From positions 1 through 64,000 of the forward strand of contig JAJDUJ010000026.1 of the NCBI GenBank assembly GCA_022826705.1: a stretch of DNA of 64,000 bases. Reading direction: 5' to 3'. This stretch comes from Acidimicrobiia bacterium. GTDB lineage: Bacteria; Actinomycetota; Acidimicrobiia; Acidimicrobiales; Bin134. Positions 46,161 to 62,318 of this stretch are shown in pieces. A model generated the notes under the pieces. That model saw only the letters and a program-made list of their open reading frames with translations. It searched no databases and was not told where the DNA came from. A program made the translations under genes and the position numbers. How positions within the stretch are numbered: position 1 is the first letter of the stretch; each line of letters begins with the position of its first letter.

Positions 46161-47324
46161 GTGGACGAAGTTTCGCCTGAAGAGACACCGTCCCGGAAAG
46201 TACCGCCATGGCTATTTCGGGCCATTCTGACCGGTGCGGCCGCTCTCGGCGGGCTGTACGTGCTGGGGTGGCTGATCGCGGAGCTGAAGACGCTCATCGT
46301 GATCTTGCTGGTGTCGTTCTTTCTGTCTTTCGCGCTGGAGCCTGCGGTGAACCGCATGGAGAGGATGGGCATTCGCCGAGGTGTCGGCACCGGGATCATG
46401 TTTCTGGCGTTGCTGGCGGCAGTGGGGTTGTTTCTATGGGCCATAGGCACGGTTCTGGCCGACCAGATCGGTGAGTTCGCCGACGACGCCCCCGGGTACA
46501 TCAACGACATAGAGGACTGGCTGGAGGACACATTCGACATCGAGGTCGACGCCCAAGGGTTGCTTGATGAGTTTCAAGAGGGTGGCGCAGTGGCCAACTT
46601 GGCCACCCGGCTGGCCGACAATCTGATCAACCTCGGTGCCACCGTCTTGCAGGTCTTATTCCAGATCCTGACCATCGCGTTGTTCACGTTCTATCTGGTG
46701 GCCGAAGGCCCCAAGCTGCGCCGCAACATCTGCTCCCTGTTGTCGCCCGAGCATCAGCGCCAAGTGCTGAGCATCTGGAATCTGGCGATTGACAAGACCG
46801 GGGGGTACATCTACAGCCGGCTGATCTTGGCGGTGATCTCGTTCTTGGTCCACTGGCTGGTGTTCTGGCTGGTGGGAGCGCCGTTCCCGATGCCGATGGC
46901 CATGTGGGTGGGCCTGATATCGCAGTTCGTCCCGGTTATTGGCACCTACATTGCCGGGGCGCTGCCCGTGATCATCGGGCTGTTGGATCAGCCGTCCACA
47001 GGGCTGGCTATCTTGATCGCCATTGTGGTGTACCAGCAGGTGGAGAACTACCTGCTCCAGCCCAAGGTGACCGCCCACACTATGGAGATACACGTGACGG
47101 TGGCCTTCGGCTCGGTAATCGTTGGAAGCCTCCTGCTCGGAGCAGTGGGGGCAGTGTTGGCCCTACCCGCCGCCGCCACCATCCAGGCCTTCTTGTCCAG
47201 CTACCTCGAGCGCCATGAGGTCGTGCAGGAGCTCGAGGACGCCGAAGCGGCCCAGCATCCGGACCGCGAGCCCCTAGGGGATCGCATCCGCCACCTGATG
47301 GACCGGGTGTTCACTCCCAAATGA
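46161..47324 (+). CDS. AI-2E family transporter
   Basis: A 387-residue membrane protein of the PF01594 (UPF0118/AI-2E) family with about eight membrane segments, a charged central helix pair (DIEDWLEDTFDIEVD) and the signature GLISQFVPVIGTYIAGALPVIIGL followed by QQVENYLLQPKV. Some members export autoinducer-2, others sodium/protons; the substrate here is unknown. GTG start. It is divergent from rplC. Confidence 0.9.
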   Translation: MDEVSPEETPSRKVPPWLFRAILTGAAALGGLYVLGWLIAELKTLIVILLVSFFLSFALEPAVNRMERMGIRRGVGTGIMFLALLAAVGLFLWAIGTVLADQIGEFADDAPGYINDIEDWLEDTFDIEVDAQGLLDEFQEGGAVANLATRLADNLINLGATVLQVLFQILTIALFTFYLVAEGPKLRRNICSLLSPEHQRQVLSIWNLAIDKTGGYIYSRLILAVISFLVHWLVFWLVGAPFPMPMAMWVGLISQFVPVIGTYIAGALPVIIGLLDQPSTGLAILIAIVVYQQVENYLLQPKVTAHTMEIHVTVAFGSVIVGSLLLGAVGAVLALPAAATIQAFLSSYLERHEVVQELEDAEAAQHPDREPLGDRIRHLMDRVFTPK

Positions 47325-47338
47325 CGGGTTAGCCCCGG

Positions 47339-47839
47339 TCAGGAGCAGGCGGCGAGGGCGGCGTCGTAGTCGGGCTCGGTGGCGATGGCGTCTACCAACT
47401 CGGTGTGGGCCACGGTGCCGTCGGGGGCGATGACTACTACTGCTCGGGCGGTGAGGCCGGACAGGGGGCCGTCGACCATCTCCACGCCGTAGTCGTCCAA
47501 GAATTCGCGATTGCGGAAAATGGAGCCGATGGTCACGTTCTCGATGCCCTCGGCGCCGCAGAACCGGGACCCGGCGAAGGGCAAGTCCATGGAAGCGCAG
47601 ACCACGGTTGTGTTGTCGAGGCTGGCGGCTCGCTCGTTGAAGGCGCGCACGCTGGCCTGGCACACCCCGGTGTCGATGCTGGGGAATATGTTGAGCACTA
47701 CGCTGCGGCCGGCCAGGCCCTCCAGCGTGACTGGGGCCAAATCGCCCCCGGTCAGCGTGAATGCCGGCGCCGCCGACCCCACTGCTGGGAGGTCGCCGCC
47801 GGTGTTGATTGTCGAGTCTCCGAATGTGGTCTGTCCCAT
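47339..47839 (-). CDS. tpx: Thiol peroxidase (Tpx-type peroxiredoxin)
   Basis: A 166-residue atypical 2-Cys peroxiredoxin reducing peroxides with thioredoxin. The peroxidatic cysteine is in FPSIDTGVCQASVR and the resolving cysteine in GSRFCGAEG; both are at the Tpx positions (about 60 and 94). Last of the serB-CitE-tpx run inserted between rpsJ and rplC. Confidence 0.95.
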   Translation of the reverse strand: MGQTTFGDSTINTGGDLPAVGSAAPAFTLTGGDLAPVTLEGLAGRSVVLNIFPSIDTGVCQASVRAFNERAASLDNTTVVCASMDLPFAGSRFCGAEGIENVTIGSIFRNREFLDDYGVEMVDGPLSGLTARAVVVIAPDGTVAHTELVDAIATEPDYDAALAACS

Positions 47840-47897
47840 AGCCGTTTTGTACCACTCCCGCGGCTTGTTTCTGCTGCCGGAGAGCGAATCCTCTTGG

Positions 47898-48767
47898 TTA
47901 GATGAGTTTGAGTTGCTTGGCGCGGGCGAGGTTTTGTCGGGCGGTGAGGAGGTGGGCGTGGTCGATGAGCCGGCCTTCGTAGCGGAAGGCGCCGATGCCT
48001 TGGGCTTCGTGCTCTTCGACAGCGGCGATGAGGCGGTGCCAGGCGTCGATCTCGGTGGGGGCGGGAGAGAAGATCTGGTTGACGATCGGGATGTGGGTGG
48101 GATGGATGATCATCATGCCCTCGTAGCCGAGTTGACGGGTTTGCTGGGCAAACCCGGTGAGGCCATCGAGGTCGTCCACGGTGCCCCAGAGTCCTGACAG
48201 TGGGTTGGGCACTCCGGCCGACCGCACATCGATGAGCACTTTTTGGCGCAGATACAGGGTTTCAGTGCCTTCGGGAGTCCACTGGAAGCCCACAGAGCGG
48301 CCCAAATCACCATGGCGACCGGTGGCGCCTCCCATGTAGGCCACCCGATCAGAGGCGATGGCCAGCTCATAAGCCAGGCGCACGGCCGATGCGGTCTCCA
48401 CCAGTGGCATGATCCGGATCTCGGTGCCCTCCAGGGCGGCATCGGCGACGGCAACCTCACCCGGGTCAACGACCTGGGGCAGCATCACCGCGGTAAGCGA
48501 AGGGTGAAGGCAGGCTTCCAGATCGGGCGCGAAGTCGGCCGTACCCACCGCCGACACCCGGACGAACACCGCCGGTTGATCCGGGGTGTGGCCGTCCAGT
48601 GCTTGGCGGACGCAGGATCGGGCTTCTGCGGCCGCCCCGCGGGGTATAGCGCTTTCTAGGTCGAACACCACCCCGTCGGCCTCTGAGGCCAGCGCCTTTT
48701 GCATTCGATCGGGCCGGTTGGCGGGAACGAACAACAGACTGCGAATCGGTGGCGGATCAGGCAGCAT
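47898..48767 (-). CDS. HpcH/HpaI/CitE family CoA ester lyase-like protein
   Basis: A 289-residue TIM-barrel lyase: LLFVPANRPDRMQKAL, DGVVFDLESAIPRGAA, VFVRVSA, IMPLVETASAVRLAYELA and GMMIIHPTHIPIVNQIFSP. These match CitE/malyl-CoA lyase-type enzymes, which cleave beta-hydroxyacyl-CoA esters with Mg2+. The specific substrate is not evident. It begins eight bases after serB. Confidence 0.9.
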   Translation of the reverse strand: MLPDPPPIRSLLFVPANRPDRMQKALASEADGVVFDLESAIPRGAAAEARSCVRQALDGHTPDQPAVFVRVSAVGTADFAPDLEACLHPSLTAVMLPQVVDPGEVAVADAALEGTEIRIMPLVETASAVRLAYELAIASDRVAYMGGATGRHGDLGRSVGFQWTPEGTETLYLRQKVLIDVRSAGVPNPLSGLWGTVDDLDGLTGFAQQTRQLGYEGMMIIHPTHIPIVNQIFSPAPTEIDAWHRLIAAVEEHEAQGIGAFRYEGRLIDHAHLLTARQNLARAKQLKLI

Positions 48768-48775
48768 GGGCCGGG

Positions 48776-49945
48776 TCAGATCCCCTCGGCCTCTACCTCT
48801 TCGCGGCTGACGCCCAACACGAACAGCACGGCGTCGAGGTAGGGGACGCTCACCGCGGTCTCCACGGCCTGGCGGACCTTGGGCTTGGCATTGAAGGCGA
48901 TGCCCAGCCCGGCCGCGGTGAGCATGTCGATATCGTTGGCGCCGTCGCCCACCGCGACCACCTGCTCGGAAGACACCCCCTCGGCGGCGGCGATCTCGTG
49001 GAGAATCTCAGCTTTGCGGCCCCGGTCCACGATCGGACCCTCCAAGTTCCCGGTGAGCTTGCCGTCGACCATTTCCAGCGTGTTGGCATAGGCGTAGTCG
49101 AGATCGAAATCCCTCTTCAGCCGATTGCAGAACCGGGTGAAGCCGCCGCTCACGATGGCAATGGTGAAACCCAGCCGTTGAAGGGTGGTGAGGAAAGTGC
49201 GGGCGCCAGGGGTGAGAGTGACCTGATCCCACACCCGCTCCAAGGCTGGCTCGTCCAACCCGGCTAGGAGGCGAACCCGGTCTCGCAGGGCGGTCTCGAA
49301 GTCGATCTCCCCCCGCATGGCCTGCTCAGTCAGCTTCTGACACACCTCCACACAACCCGCCTCGGCGGCCAGCAGGTCGATCATCTCATCCTGAATGAGG
49401 GTGGAGTCCACATCGAGCAGGGCTACCCGCTTGGCCCGCCGGGCCAGACCCTCCCGCTGGACGGCCACATCGAATTCGGGGTTGGCCCCGGCTACTGATA
49501 GGAGGTTGCGCCGAATGGCGTCAGCGTCGCCTCCCTCCACGAGCAATTCGTAGCTGTAGATGGGATAACGGGATAGGCGCACGATGCGGTTGATGTTGCC
49601 GCCTCCCTCGGCGATGGCTGTGGCGGTGGTGGCCAACATCGCCGGGGTCAGCTCCCGGCCCAGCACAGTGACGGCGTAGGCGCCGCTATGGGCGGTGGGG
49701 GTGGGATCGACCACGTCGAACTCCACGGTGACTTTCTGCTCCCAGCCGAACAGCAGCAGGTCTTTGAGCAGGTCTTGACCGCGAGGAACCTCCATCACGA
49801 TGCCCAGGGTGAGCTGGCGGCGGATGACCACCTGCTCCACGTCTTGGATTTGGGCCCCGCCGGCGGTCAGCACGTTGAGCAGGGCTGCGAACAGCCCGGG
49901 GCGGTCGGGTCCGGAGACCCGGAGCAGGATTACCTGGAAGGCCAC
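48776..49945 (-). CDS. serB: Phosphoserine phosphatase with N-terminal ACT domains
   Basis: Final step of serine synthesis. The 389-residue protein has two ACT-like domains (LLRVSGPDRPGLFAALL; TVLGRELTPAMLATTATAIAEGGGNI) and a HAD phosphatase domain with the nucleophile in LLDVDSTLIQDE, then IVSGGFTRFCNRL and VAVGDGANDIDML. The mycobacterial SerB2 layout is the same. GTG start. It lies 35 bases after rpsJ on the same strand and may be read through from tuf-rpsJ. Confidence 0.95.
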   Translation of the reverse strand: MAFQVILLRVSGPDRPGLFAALLNVLTAGGAQIQDVEQVVIRRQLTLGIVMEVPRGQDLLKDLLLFGWEQKVTVEFDVVDPTPTAHSGAYAVTVLGRELTPAMLATTATAIAEGGGNINRIVRLSRYPIYSYELLVEGGDADAIRRNLLSVAGANPEFDVAVQREGLARRAKRVALLDVDSTLIQDEMIDLLAAEAGCVEVCQKLTEQAMRGEIDFETALRDRVRLLAGLDEPALERVWDQVTLTPGARTFLTTLQRLGFTIAIVSGGFTRFCNRLKRDFDLDYAYANTLEMVDGKLTGNLEGPIVDRGRKAEILHEIAAAEGVSSEQVVAVGDGANDIDMLTAAGLGIAFNAKPKVRQAVETAVSVPYLDAVLFVLGVSREEVEAEGI

Positions 49946-49980
49946 ACCACTATGAGTCGGTCAGCCGTCCGGGCCGAAAC

Positions 49981-50301
49981 TCAGCCGTGCTGGAGCTTGA
50001 TCTCGATGTCGACGCCCGCGGGCAGGTCCAGCCTCTGGAGGGAGTCCACGGTCTTGGGACCGGGATCCACGATGTCGAGCAAGCGCTTGTGGATGCGGAT
50101 CTCGAAGTGCTCGCGGCTGTCTTTGTCCTTGTGGGGTGACCGGATCACGGTGAAGCGGTGCTTTTCGGTGGGCAGCGGAACAGGTCCCCGCAGATCGGCC
50201 TGAGTGCGCTTGACCGTCTCCACGATCTTCTTCGTGGACTGGTCGATGATCTCGTGATCGTAGGCCTTCAGCCGAATGCGGATCTTCTGTCCTGCCGCCA
50301 T
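49981..50301 (-). CDS. rpsJ: 30S ribosomal protein S10
   Basis: A 106-residue S10/Nus[75 protein letters not shown]. It follows tuf by five bases and is detached from rplC. Confidence 0.98.
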   Translation of the reverse strand: MAAGQKIRIRLKAYDHEIIDQSTKKIVETVKRTQADLRGPVPLPTEKHRFTVIRSPHKDKDSREHFEIRIHKRLLDIVDPGPKTVDSLQRLDLPAGVDIEIKLQHG

Positions 50302-50306
50302 GAGAG

Positions 50307-51497
<1,191 letters not shown>

Positions 51498-51533
51498 TTT
51501 TCATCCTCCGAAAACGGGCTCTTTTGCCCCTGA

Positions 51534-53612
51534 TTATTCGCCCCGAATGCGGGCGACGATCTCCTCTTGCACCTTTACAGGCGCCTGCCGGTAGGTGTCG
51601 AACTGCATGGTGTGCGTTGCACGCCCCTGTGTTCGCGACCGGAGTTCGGTAGCGTACCCGAACATTTCCGATAGTGGCACATGGGCCTTGACAATTTGTT
51701 CACGGCCCCGCTGCTCCATGCTGTCGATTTTGCCCCGTCGACCGTTCAAATCGCCGATCACATCGCCCATGTACTCCTCGGGAGTCACCACATCGACGGC
51801 CATGATCGGTTCCAGCAGGACGGGTTTGGCCTGGCGGGCGGCCTCGCGGAAGGCGGCGGTGGCCGCGATCTTGAAGGCCATATCTGACGAGTCCACATCG
51901 TGGTGCTTGCCGTCGGTGAGAGTTACCTTGAGATCGACCACCGGGAAACCGGCCAGAGGCCCGGTGGTCATGGCGTCTTGCATACCGCTGTCCACGGCGG
52001 GGATGTACTCCTTGGGGATGCGACCGCCACTGACCTCGCTGGCGAACTCGTAGCCCTTGCCGGGGTCGTTCGGCTCCAGGTTGAAGGTGATCTCGGCGTA
52101 CTGGCCCGAGCCGCCGGTCTGCTTCTTGTGGGTATAGGTGAACTTGGATACCGCCGCGGAGACTGTCTCCCGGTAGGCCACCTGGGGCTTGCCCACCGAG
52201 GCGTCCACGTTGAACTCCCGCAGCATCCGCTCTACCAGCACCTCGAGGTGCAGCTCGCCCATACCGGCGATGAGGGTTTGCGCGGTTTCCTCGTCGGTGC
52301 GGACCTGGAAGGTGGGATCCTCCTCGGCCAGGGCCGACATGGCCTTGCCCAGCTTGTCCTGGTCGGCTTTGGTCCGGGGTTCTACCGCCACCTGGATCAC
52401 CGGGTCGGGGAAGTCCATCTGCTCCAGCTCGATGGGGTGGTTGGGGTGGGTCAGGGTGTCGCCGGTGCGCACGTCCTTGAGCCCGATGCCGGCCACGATG
52501 TCGCCGGCCCGGACGATGTCGAGGTCTTCCCGGTCGTTGGCGTGCATCTCCAGGATGCGTCCGATCCGCTCCTTGCGTCCGGTGCGGGGGTTCACCGCCT
52601 GGCCGCCTTTCTCCAGCTGGCCGCTGTACACCCGGAAATAGGTGAGCTTGCCCACGTGGGGGTCGCTCATGATCTTGAATGCCAGCGCGCTGAACGGCGC
52701 CTCGTCGTCGGTGGGCCGTTCGCACTCCTCCCCCTTGTGGGTGCCCTTGACCGCGGGGACGTCCAGAGGAGAGGGGAGGTACTCGATGATCGCGTCCAGC
52801 AGCGGCTGCACGCCCTTGTTCTTGAAGGCCGACCCGCACAGCACCGGCACGATGTCCAGCGACAGGGTGCAGGTTCGCAGCGACGCCCGCAGATCGGCGG
52901 GAGTGATCGAGTCCTCGTCTTCGATGTACTTCTCCAACAGGTTCTCGTCGAACTGGGTGAGCAGGTCGATGAGCTCGAGGCGGGCCTCCTCGGCTTTGTC
53001 CTTGAGGTCGTCGGGGATCTCGGTGACATCCCAGGTCGCGCCCAAGTCGTCGCCCCGCCACACCAGGCCCTGCATTTCCACCAGGTCGACCACGCCGAGC
53101 AGGTCGGCTTCGATCCCGATGGGAAGCTGCACTATGGCGGTATTGGCCCGCAGCCGCTCGGAAATGGTGAGCACGGCGCGCTCGAAGTTGGCGCCGGTGC
53201 GGTCGAGCTTGTTGATGAAGCAGATCCGGGGGACGCCGTACTTGTTGGCCTGGCGCCACACCGTTTCCGACTGGGGCTCCACCCCGGCCACACCGTCGAA
53301 CAGGGCCACCGCGCCGTCCAGCACCCGCAGAGAGCGCTCCACCTCCATGGTGAAATCCACATGGCCGGGGGTGTCGATGATGTTGATCCGGTGCCCGGCC
53401 CACTCCGCAGTGGTGGCGGCCGAGGTGATGGTGATGCCTCGCTCTTGCTCTTGCTCCATCCAGTCCATGGTGGCGGCGCCGTCGTGGACCTCCCCGAGCT
53501 TGTAGGCCTTGCCGGTGTAGTAGAGGATGCGCTCGGTACACGTGGTCTTGCCCGCGTCAATGTGGGCCATGATGCCAATGTTGCGGGTCTTTTCCAGCGG
53601 GTGACGAGACAT
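51534..53612 (-). CDS. fusA: Elongation factor G
   Basis: A 692-residue translocase GTPase: [66 protein letters not shown], and the domain IV loop ([28 protein letters not shown]). Normal length; the str operon order rpsL-rpsG-fusA-tuf is intact. Confidence 0.98.
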   Translation of the reverse strand: MSRHPLEKTRNIGIMAHIDAGKTTCTERILYYTGKAYKLGEVHDGAATMDWMEQEQERGITITSAATTAEWAGHRINIIDTPGHVDFTMEVERSLRVLDGAVALFDGVAGVEPQSETVWRQANKYGVPRICFINKLDRTGANFERAVLTISERLRANTAIVQLPIGIEADLLGVVDLVEMQGLVWRGDDLGATWDVTEIPDDLKDKAEEARLELIDLLTQFDENLLEKYIEDEDSITPADLRASLRTCTLSLDIVPVLCGSAFKNKGVQPLLDAIIEYLPSPLDVPAVKGTHKGEECERPTDDEAPFSALAFKIMSDPHVGKLTYFRVYSGQLEKGGQAVNPRTGRKERIGRILEMHANDREDLDIVRAGDIVAGIGLKDVRTGDTLTHPNHPIELEQMDFPDPVIQVAVEPRTKADQDKLGKAMSALAEEDPTFQVRTDEETAQTLIAGMGELHLEVLVERMLREFNVDASVGKPQVAYRETVSAAVSKFTYTHKKQTGGSGQYAEITFNLEPNDPGKGYEFASEVSGGRIPKEYIPAVDSGMQDAMTTGPLAGFPVVDLKVTLTDGKHHDVDSSDMAFKIAATAAFREAARQAKPVLLEPIMAVDVVTPEEYMGDVIGDLNGRRGKIDSMEQRGREQIVKAHVPLSEMFGYATELRSRTQGRATHTMQFDTYRQAPVKVQEEIVARIRGE

Positions 53613-53634
53613 GTCGCTCAGGGGGTAAAGCCGC

Positions 53635-54105
53635 TTACCAGCGGTAATGGGCGAAGGCCCGGTTCGACTCTGCCATCTTGTGCAAGTCGTCGCGCCGCTT
53701 TACCGACGCACCCAGGCCATTGGAGGCATCCAGGATTTCGTTGGCCAACCGATCCATCATCGTGCGTTCACGCCGCTCTCGGGCGTGGTTGACGATCCAG
53801 CGGATGGCCAGGGTGTTCGCCCGTCGAGGGCGAACGTCCACGGGGACTTGATAGGTGGCGCCGCCGACTCGGCGGCTGCGCACCTCGAGTTGGGGGCGCA
53901 CGTTGTCCACGGCTCGCTTCAGGGTGCCCAGCGGCTCGGCGCTGGTCTTCTCCTCCACGATGTCGAGTGCGCCGTACACAATTCGCTCTGCGGTGGAGCG
54001 CTTGCCCCGTTGCAGGATCTTGTTGACGAATTGGGTGACGAGCAAAGAGTCGTAGACCGGGTCGTTGGGAAGGTCGCGTCGCCCCGCCGGGCCCTTGCGC
54101 GGCAT
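53635..54105 (-). CDS. rpsG: 30S ribosomal protein S7
   Basis: A 156-residue S7: [47 protein letters not shown] and [31 protein letters not shown]. Ends NRAFAHYRW. Confidence 0.98.
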   Translation of the reverse strand: MPRKGPAGRRDLPNDPVYDSLLVTQFVNKILQRGKRSTAERIVYGALDIVEEKTSAEPLGTLKRAVDNVRPQLEVRSRRVGGATYQVPVDVRPRRANTLAIRWIVNHARERRERTMMDRLANEILDASNGLGASVKRRDDLHKMAESNRAFAHYRW

Positions 54106-54107
54106 GA

Positions 54108-54146
54108 CTAGGCCTCTCCCTCAGTGCCGCAGAAATCGCCGAACAC
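54108..54146 (-). other. Possible 12-codon micro-ORF in the rpsL-rpsG gap
   Basis: GTG at 54146, one base after the rpsL stop, opens [12 protein letters not shown] and stops two bases before the rpsG ATG. It spans almost the whole 42-base gap but shows no sequence copy of its neighbours, so it may be chance. Confidence 0.15.
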
Positions 54147-54147
54147 C

Positions 54148-54519
54148 TTATGCGTCCTTCTTGGCGCCGTAGCGGCTGCGGGCCTGACGGCGGTCGGTGA
54201 CTCCCGACGTGTCGAGGGTGCCGCGGATGATCTTGTAGCGGACGCCGGGCAGGTCGCGAACTCGACCGCCGCGCACCAGCACGATGGAGTGCTCCTGGAG
54301 GTTGTGCCCCTCTCCGGGAATGTAGGCGGTGACCTCCATTCCGCTGGTCAAGCGGACGCGGGCCACTCGCCGGAGTGCGGAGTTCGGCTTTTTCGGGGTT
54401 GTTGTGTAAACCCGGGTGCAAACCCCCCGTCGCTGGGGCGCGCCCTTCAGAGCCGGCGTCTTCTCCTTGCGGAATTTGGACTGGCGACCTTTACGCACCA
54501 GCTGCTGAATCGTGGGCAC
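54148..54519 (-). CDS. rpsL: 30S ribosomal protein S12
   Basis: A 123-residue S12: [56 protein letters not shown] and [27 protein letters not shown]. Both lysines whose mutation gives streptomycin resistance are wild type. The start is a GTG at 54519 with AGGAAG upstream, giving the standard N-terminus. Confidence 0.97.
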   Translation of the reverse strand: MPTIQQLVRKGRQSKFRKEKTPALKGAPQRRGVCTRVYTTTPKKPNSALRRVARVRLTSGMEVTAYIPGEGHNLQEHSIVLVRGGRVRDLPGVRYKIIRGTLDTSGVTDRRQARSRYGAKKDA

Positions 54520-54585
54520 AGCACTTCCTAGGGCTGATTGGAACAAGATTGAGGGCGCAGCAAAGGCCGCGCTCCAAGTTTAAGT

Positions 54586-57500
54586 TTAGGTGCCTATGTT
54601 CCCCATCGGCAACACGTCGGCTTCCTCGGCGTCGGCCGATGCGGCCCACTGGGCAAACTGATCTGCCAGGTCAACATCGTCGTCAGCGGAGGTGTAGTAC
54701 TCCATCGGGGTGTAATCGGGAGCATGGGTGGCGATCTCCCGGTACATCTCCATGCCGGTCCCGGCGGGGATCAGCTTGCCGATGATGATGTTCTCCTTGA
54801 GGCCGATGAGACCGTCTTGACGAGACTCGATGGCCGCCTCGGTCAGCACTCGAGTGGTCTCCTGGAACGACGCGGCCGATAGCCAGGAGTCGGTGGCCAG
54901 GGAGGCCTTGGTGATCCCCATCAGCTCAGGCCGCCCCTCAGCGGGGCGCTTGCCCTCTTGGGCCAGGGTGCGATTCACGTTGGTGAACACCTGGGAGTCC
55001 ACCCGTTCGCCGGGCAGGAAATCGGAGTCTCCCGGTTCCTGGATAGCCACTCGACGGGTCATCTGGCGGACGATCAGCTCGATGTGCTTGTCGTGGATGG
55101 AAACGCCTTGGTCCCGGTACACCCGCTGCACCTCGTCTACCAGGTATTGCTGGGTTTCCCGCACCCCGCGGATCTCGAGGAGCTCCTTGGGGTCGCGCGG
55201 CCCGTCGGCTTGGGCGACCGGATCGCCGGCCGACACTTCTTGGCCCTCGACCACCGCCAGCTTCCAGGCCGGGTCGATCACGACGGACCACTCGGCGCCG
55301 TCGTCGCCCACCACGGCGAGCCGGCTGGCCTTGCCGTCCTCCTCGTTGATGCGGACCACGCCGGAAATCCGGGTCAGCTCGGCCTTGCCCTTGGGGGTGC
55401 GGGCCTCGAACAGCTCCACCACCCGGGGCAGACCGCCGGCGATGTCCTTGCCGGCCACGCCGCCGGTGTGGAAGGTCCGCATGGTGAGCTGGGTACCCGG
55501 CTCACCGATGGACTGGGCGGCGATCACGCCGACGGCCTCGCCCACCTCAATGGGCTGGCCGGTGGCCAGGGAGAGCCCGTAGGAGGCGCGGCTGATCCCC
55601 ACCTCGGAGTCATCGGTGAGGGGGGACATCACTCGGACCCTCGTCACCGTGGGATCGTCGCGAAGTCGGGCCATCTCCTCGTCGCCGACGATGGAGCCCT
55701 GCACCAGCACGGTGCCGTCGTCCAGGGTCACGTCATCAGCCAGCGTGCGGCTGAACAGGCGGGTTTCCAAGTAGGTGCGCTTGCCCGGCTGGTCGGGCAT
55801 GACGTCCTCGATCCAGATGCCGCGAATCGGCCCTCCGGATTCGATCGGATCACGCTCGTTGATGATGACCTCTTGGGCGACATCGACCAGTCGGCGAGTG
55901 AGATAACCGGAGTCCGCGGTGCGCAGCGCCGTGTCCACCAAGCCCTTTCGGGCACCAGGAGTGGCGATGAAGTATTCGAGCATCGCCAGGCCCTCGCGGA
56001 AGTTGCTCTTGATGGGACGGGGGATCATGTCGCCGCGGGGGTTGGCCACGAGGCCCCGCATGCCCGCGATCTGGCGGACCTGCATCATGTTGCCCCGGGC
56101 GCCGGATCCCACCATCATGTCGATGGGGTTGAACTTCTCAGACTGGAGCACCGCCTCCATGCGCTGACGCACCATCTCGGTGGCCTCAGTCCATATCTCA
56201 ACCTCTTTCTGGCGGCGCTCACCGTCGGTGATGATGCCCCGTCGGAACTGGTTTTCGACCTTGTCGGCTTCTTTCTCGTAGCGGTCCAGGATGTTCTTCT
56301 TGTCGTGGGGGACTTTGATGTCGTCCACCGACACGGTGAGCCCAGACTGGCTGGCGTACTCGAAGCTCAGGTTCTTCAGAGCATCGAGGCTGCTGGCCAC
56401 AACCTCCTTGGTGTACTGCTGGGCCAGCTTGTCCACGATTGTGGTGATGTCCCGCTTGGTGGCCACCCGGTTCACATAGGGGAAGTCGTCGGGCAGCGTG
56501 CTGTTGAACAGCACCCGGCCCACCGTGGTGGGCGTGTAAGTGGCCGCGTCGCCGTTGGCCGGGGTTTCCACCAGCTCGGGGATGCGGTACTCGATGCGGG
56601 CGTGAAGCGCGACCTCGCCGCCTTCGTAGGCCCGCTCGATCTGGTGCTGGTGGCGGAAAACCCGCCCCTCGCCCAGCGCGCCCTCCACTTCCTCAGTGAG
56701 GTAGTAGGCCCCGATGATCATGTCCTGGCCGGGTGTGACCAGAGGACGGCCGTGGGCGGGGCTCAGCACGTTGTTGGCCGAGAGCATCAGCACTCGGGCC
56801 TCGGCCTGGGCCTGGGCCGACAGCGGCAGGTGAACTGCCATCTGGTCGCCGTCGAAGTCGGCATTGAAGGCGGTGCACACCAGCGGGTGGATCTGGATGG
56901 CCTTGCCTTCCACCAGCACGGGCTCGAACGCCTGGATGCCGAGGCGGTGCAGGGTGGGGGCCCGGTTCAGCAGCACAGGATGTTCTTGGATGACCTCGTC
57001 GAGCACGTCCCACACCTGGGGACGGCGGCGCTCAACCATCCGCTTGGCCGACTTGATGTTCTGGGCCAGGTCTTCTTCTACCAGCTTCTTCATGACGAAG
57101 GGCTTGAACAGCTCCAAGGCCATGAGCTTGGGCAGGCCGCACTGGTGCAGCTTGAGGGTGGGGCCGACCACGATGACCGAACGGCCGGAGTAGTCAACCC
57201 GCTTGCCCAAGAGGTTCTGGCGGAACCGGCCCTGCTTGCCCTTGAGCATGTCTGACAGCGACTTGAGGGGCCGGTTGCCCGGACCGGTCACCGGACGTCC
57301 CCGGCGGCCGTTGTCGAACAGGGCGTCGACGGCCTCCTGGAGCATCCGCTTTTCGTTGTTGACGATGATCTCGGGGGCCCCGAGGTCGAGCAGGCGCTTG
57401 AGCCGGTTGTTCCGGTTGATGACCCGCCGGTAGAGGTCGTTCAGGTCTGAGGTGGCAAAGCGGCCGCCGTCCAGCTGCACCATGGGGCGCAGTTCGGGGG

Positions 57501-58512
57501 GGATAACGGGGACGGCGTCCAGGATCATGGCCCGGGGGTCGTTGATGCGCCGGCCGTGTTGGTCGCGCCGATTGAACGCCGACACGATCTTCAACCGCTT
57601 GATGGCCTTCTGCTCGCGCTGCTGGGACAGCTTCTTCTGGCCCTCGGGGGGGTCGAGCTGCTCCCGGAGCTTGCGCTCCTCCTCGTCGAGATCGACGCTG
57701 TCGATGAGGGTGGCGATGACCGCCGCACCCATGCCGCCGGAGAACAGCTCGCCGTAGCGATCTTCCATCTCCCGCCACAGTTCTTCGTCCTCGATGATCT
57801 TGCGGGGGAACAGGCTGGAGAACTCCTCGAAAGCCCGCTCGACCATCTCGATTTCCTCGGCGTACTCCTCTTCCAGGGCTAGCAGGTCTTTCTCGGCCGC
57901 CTTCTGCCGCTTGTCCAGATCCCTGGCATCGGAGGTCTCCACCTCGGCGAGCTCGGCCTCCAGCTCGGCCATGCGCTCATCGCGCCGCTCTTGATGCTCC
58001 TCGCGGATGGCCTGAATTTCCTCGTGCATTTCCCGCTCGAGTTCGGGAAGCCGCTTGTGGCGCTCCTCCTCGTCCACCTCGGTAACCAGATTGGCCGCGA
58101 AGTAGATGACTTTCTCGAGCTGCTTGGCCTTCAACTCCTCCTTGGGCTCGGTGCCCATGAGCAGATAGGCCAGCCACGACCTCGTACCCCGCAGATACCA
58201 GATGTGCACCGCGGGAGCGGCGAGCTCGATGTGGCCCATCCGATCGCGGCGCACCTTGGAGCGGGTCACCTCCACGCCGCACCGCTCGCAGATGATGCCC
58301 TTGAAGCGGATGCGCTTGTATTTGCCGCAGTAGCACTCCCAGTCTTTGGTGGGCCCGAAGATCTTCTCGCAGAACAGGCCGTCCTTTTCGGGGCGAAGCG
58401 TGCGGTAGTTGATGGTCTCGGGCTTCTTCACCTCGCCGTTGGACCATGTCCGAATGGCATCGGCGGTGGCCAGCCCGATGGAGAGCTGGTCGAATGCGTT
58501 GACGTCCAACAT
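54586..58512 (-). CDS. rpoC: RNA polymerase subunit beta-prime
   Basis: A 1308-residue subunit. It has the N-terminal zinc site [23 protein letters not shown], the actinobacterial coiled insert rich in Glu/Arg (about residues 145-300), the catalytic [16 protein letters not shown], the bridge helix/trigger loop region ([19 protein letters not shown]) and a long acidic C-terminus. ATG at 58512 follows rpoB directly. Confidence 0.98.
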   Translation of the reverse strand: MLDVNAFDQLSIGLATADAIRTWSNGEVKKPETINYRTLRPEKDGLFCEKIFGPTKDWECYCGKYKRIRFKGIICERCGVEVTRSKVRRDRMGHIELAAPAVHIWYLRGTRSWLAYLLMGTEPKEELKAKQLEKVIYFAANLVTEVDEEERHKRLPELEREMHEEIQAIREEHQERRDERMAELEAELAEVETSDARDLDKRQKAAEKDLLALEEEYAEEIEMVERAFEEFSSLFPRKIIEDEELWREMEDRYGELFSGGMGAAVIATLIDSVDLDEEERKLREQLDPPEGQKKLSQQREQKAIKRLKIVSAFNRRDQHGRRINDPRAMILDAVPVIPPELRPMVQLDGGRFATSDLNDLYRRVINRNNRLKRLLDLGAPEIIVNNEKRMLQEAVDALFDNGRRGRPVTGPGNRPLKSLSDMLKGKQGRFRQNLLGKRVDYSGRSVIVVGPTLKLHQCGLPKLMALELFKPFVMKKLVEEDLAQNIKSAKRMVERRRPQVWDVLDEVIQEHPVLLNRAPTLHRLGIQAFEPVLVEGKAIQIHPLVCTAFNADFDGDQMAVHLPLSAQAQAEARVLMLSANNVLSPAHGRPLVTPGQDMIIGAYYLTEEVEGALGEGRVFRHQHQIERAYEGGEVALHARIEYRIPELVETPANGDAATYTPTTVGRVLFNSTLPDDFPYVNRVATKRDITTIVDKLAQQYTKEVVASSLDALKNLSFEYASQSGLTVSVDDIKVPHDKKNILDRYEKEADKVENQFRRGIITDGERRQKEVEIWTEATEMVRQRMEAVLQSEKFNPIDMMVGSGARGNMMQVRQIAGMRGLVANPRGDMIPRPIKSNFREGLAMLEYFIATPGARKGLVDTALRTADSGYLTRRLVDVAQEVIINERDPIESGGPIRGIWIEDVMPDQPGKRTYLETRLFSRTLADDVTLDDGTVLVQGSIVGDEEMARLRDDPTVTRVRVMSPLTDDSEVGISRASYGLSLATGQPIEVGEAVGVIAAQSIGEPGTQLTMRTFHTGGVAGKDIAGGLPRVVELFEARTPKGKAELTRISGVVRINEEDGKASRLAVVGDDGAEWSVVIDPAWKLAVVEGQEVSAGDPVAQADGPRDPKELLEIRGVRETQQYLVDEVQRVYRDQGVSIHDKHIELIVRQMTRRVAIQEPGDSDFLPGERVDSQVFTNVNRTLAQEGKRPAEGRPELMGITKASLATDSWLSAASFQETTRVLTEAAIESRQDGLIGLKENIIIGKLIPAGTGMEMYREIATHAPDYTPMEYYTSADDDVDLADQFAQWAASADAEEADVLPMGNIGT

Positions 58513-62097
<3,585 letters not shown>

Positions 62098-62234
62098 GGT
62101 GAGCTCCTGAGGTGGTGTGGTGGATGGGCAACGCCGGTATGCTGCCTGAATCCCTGAACGTCAACGGGACGACGGAATCCCGTAAACGCGGCCGCGACAA
62201 GGGAGAAGGCGTGGCCGGGGAGACGAGCGAGCGG

Positions 62235-62251
62235 GTATCAAGGAATGATAC
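62235..62251. other. Small perfect hairpin in the rplL-rpoB gap
   Basis: GTATCA and TGATAC form a six-base stem with a five-base loop within the 221-base gap between rplL and rpoB (62098-62318). The gap holds no gene. A weak minus-strand promoter-like TTGACG occurs about 50 bases before rpoB. The hairpin could be a processing or pausing site. Confidence 0.3.
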
Positions 62252-62318
62252 GCGGCGCGGGCATGGTTTACAAGCCAAGCCCGACATGATTTTTGCTGGT
62301 GACTGGGCTGTTGGCGAG

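Noticed and set aside
51900-57255. Very long open frames on the plus strand opposite fusA and rpoC (630 and 765 codons)
   Set aside because: They mirror the codon pattern of well-identified essential genes on the other strand. High GC at third positions suppresses stops in the antisense frame, and the translations are His/Gly/Val-rich without any family motif.
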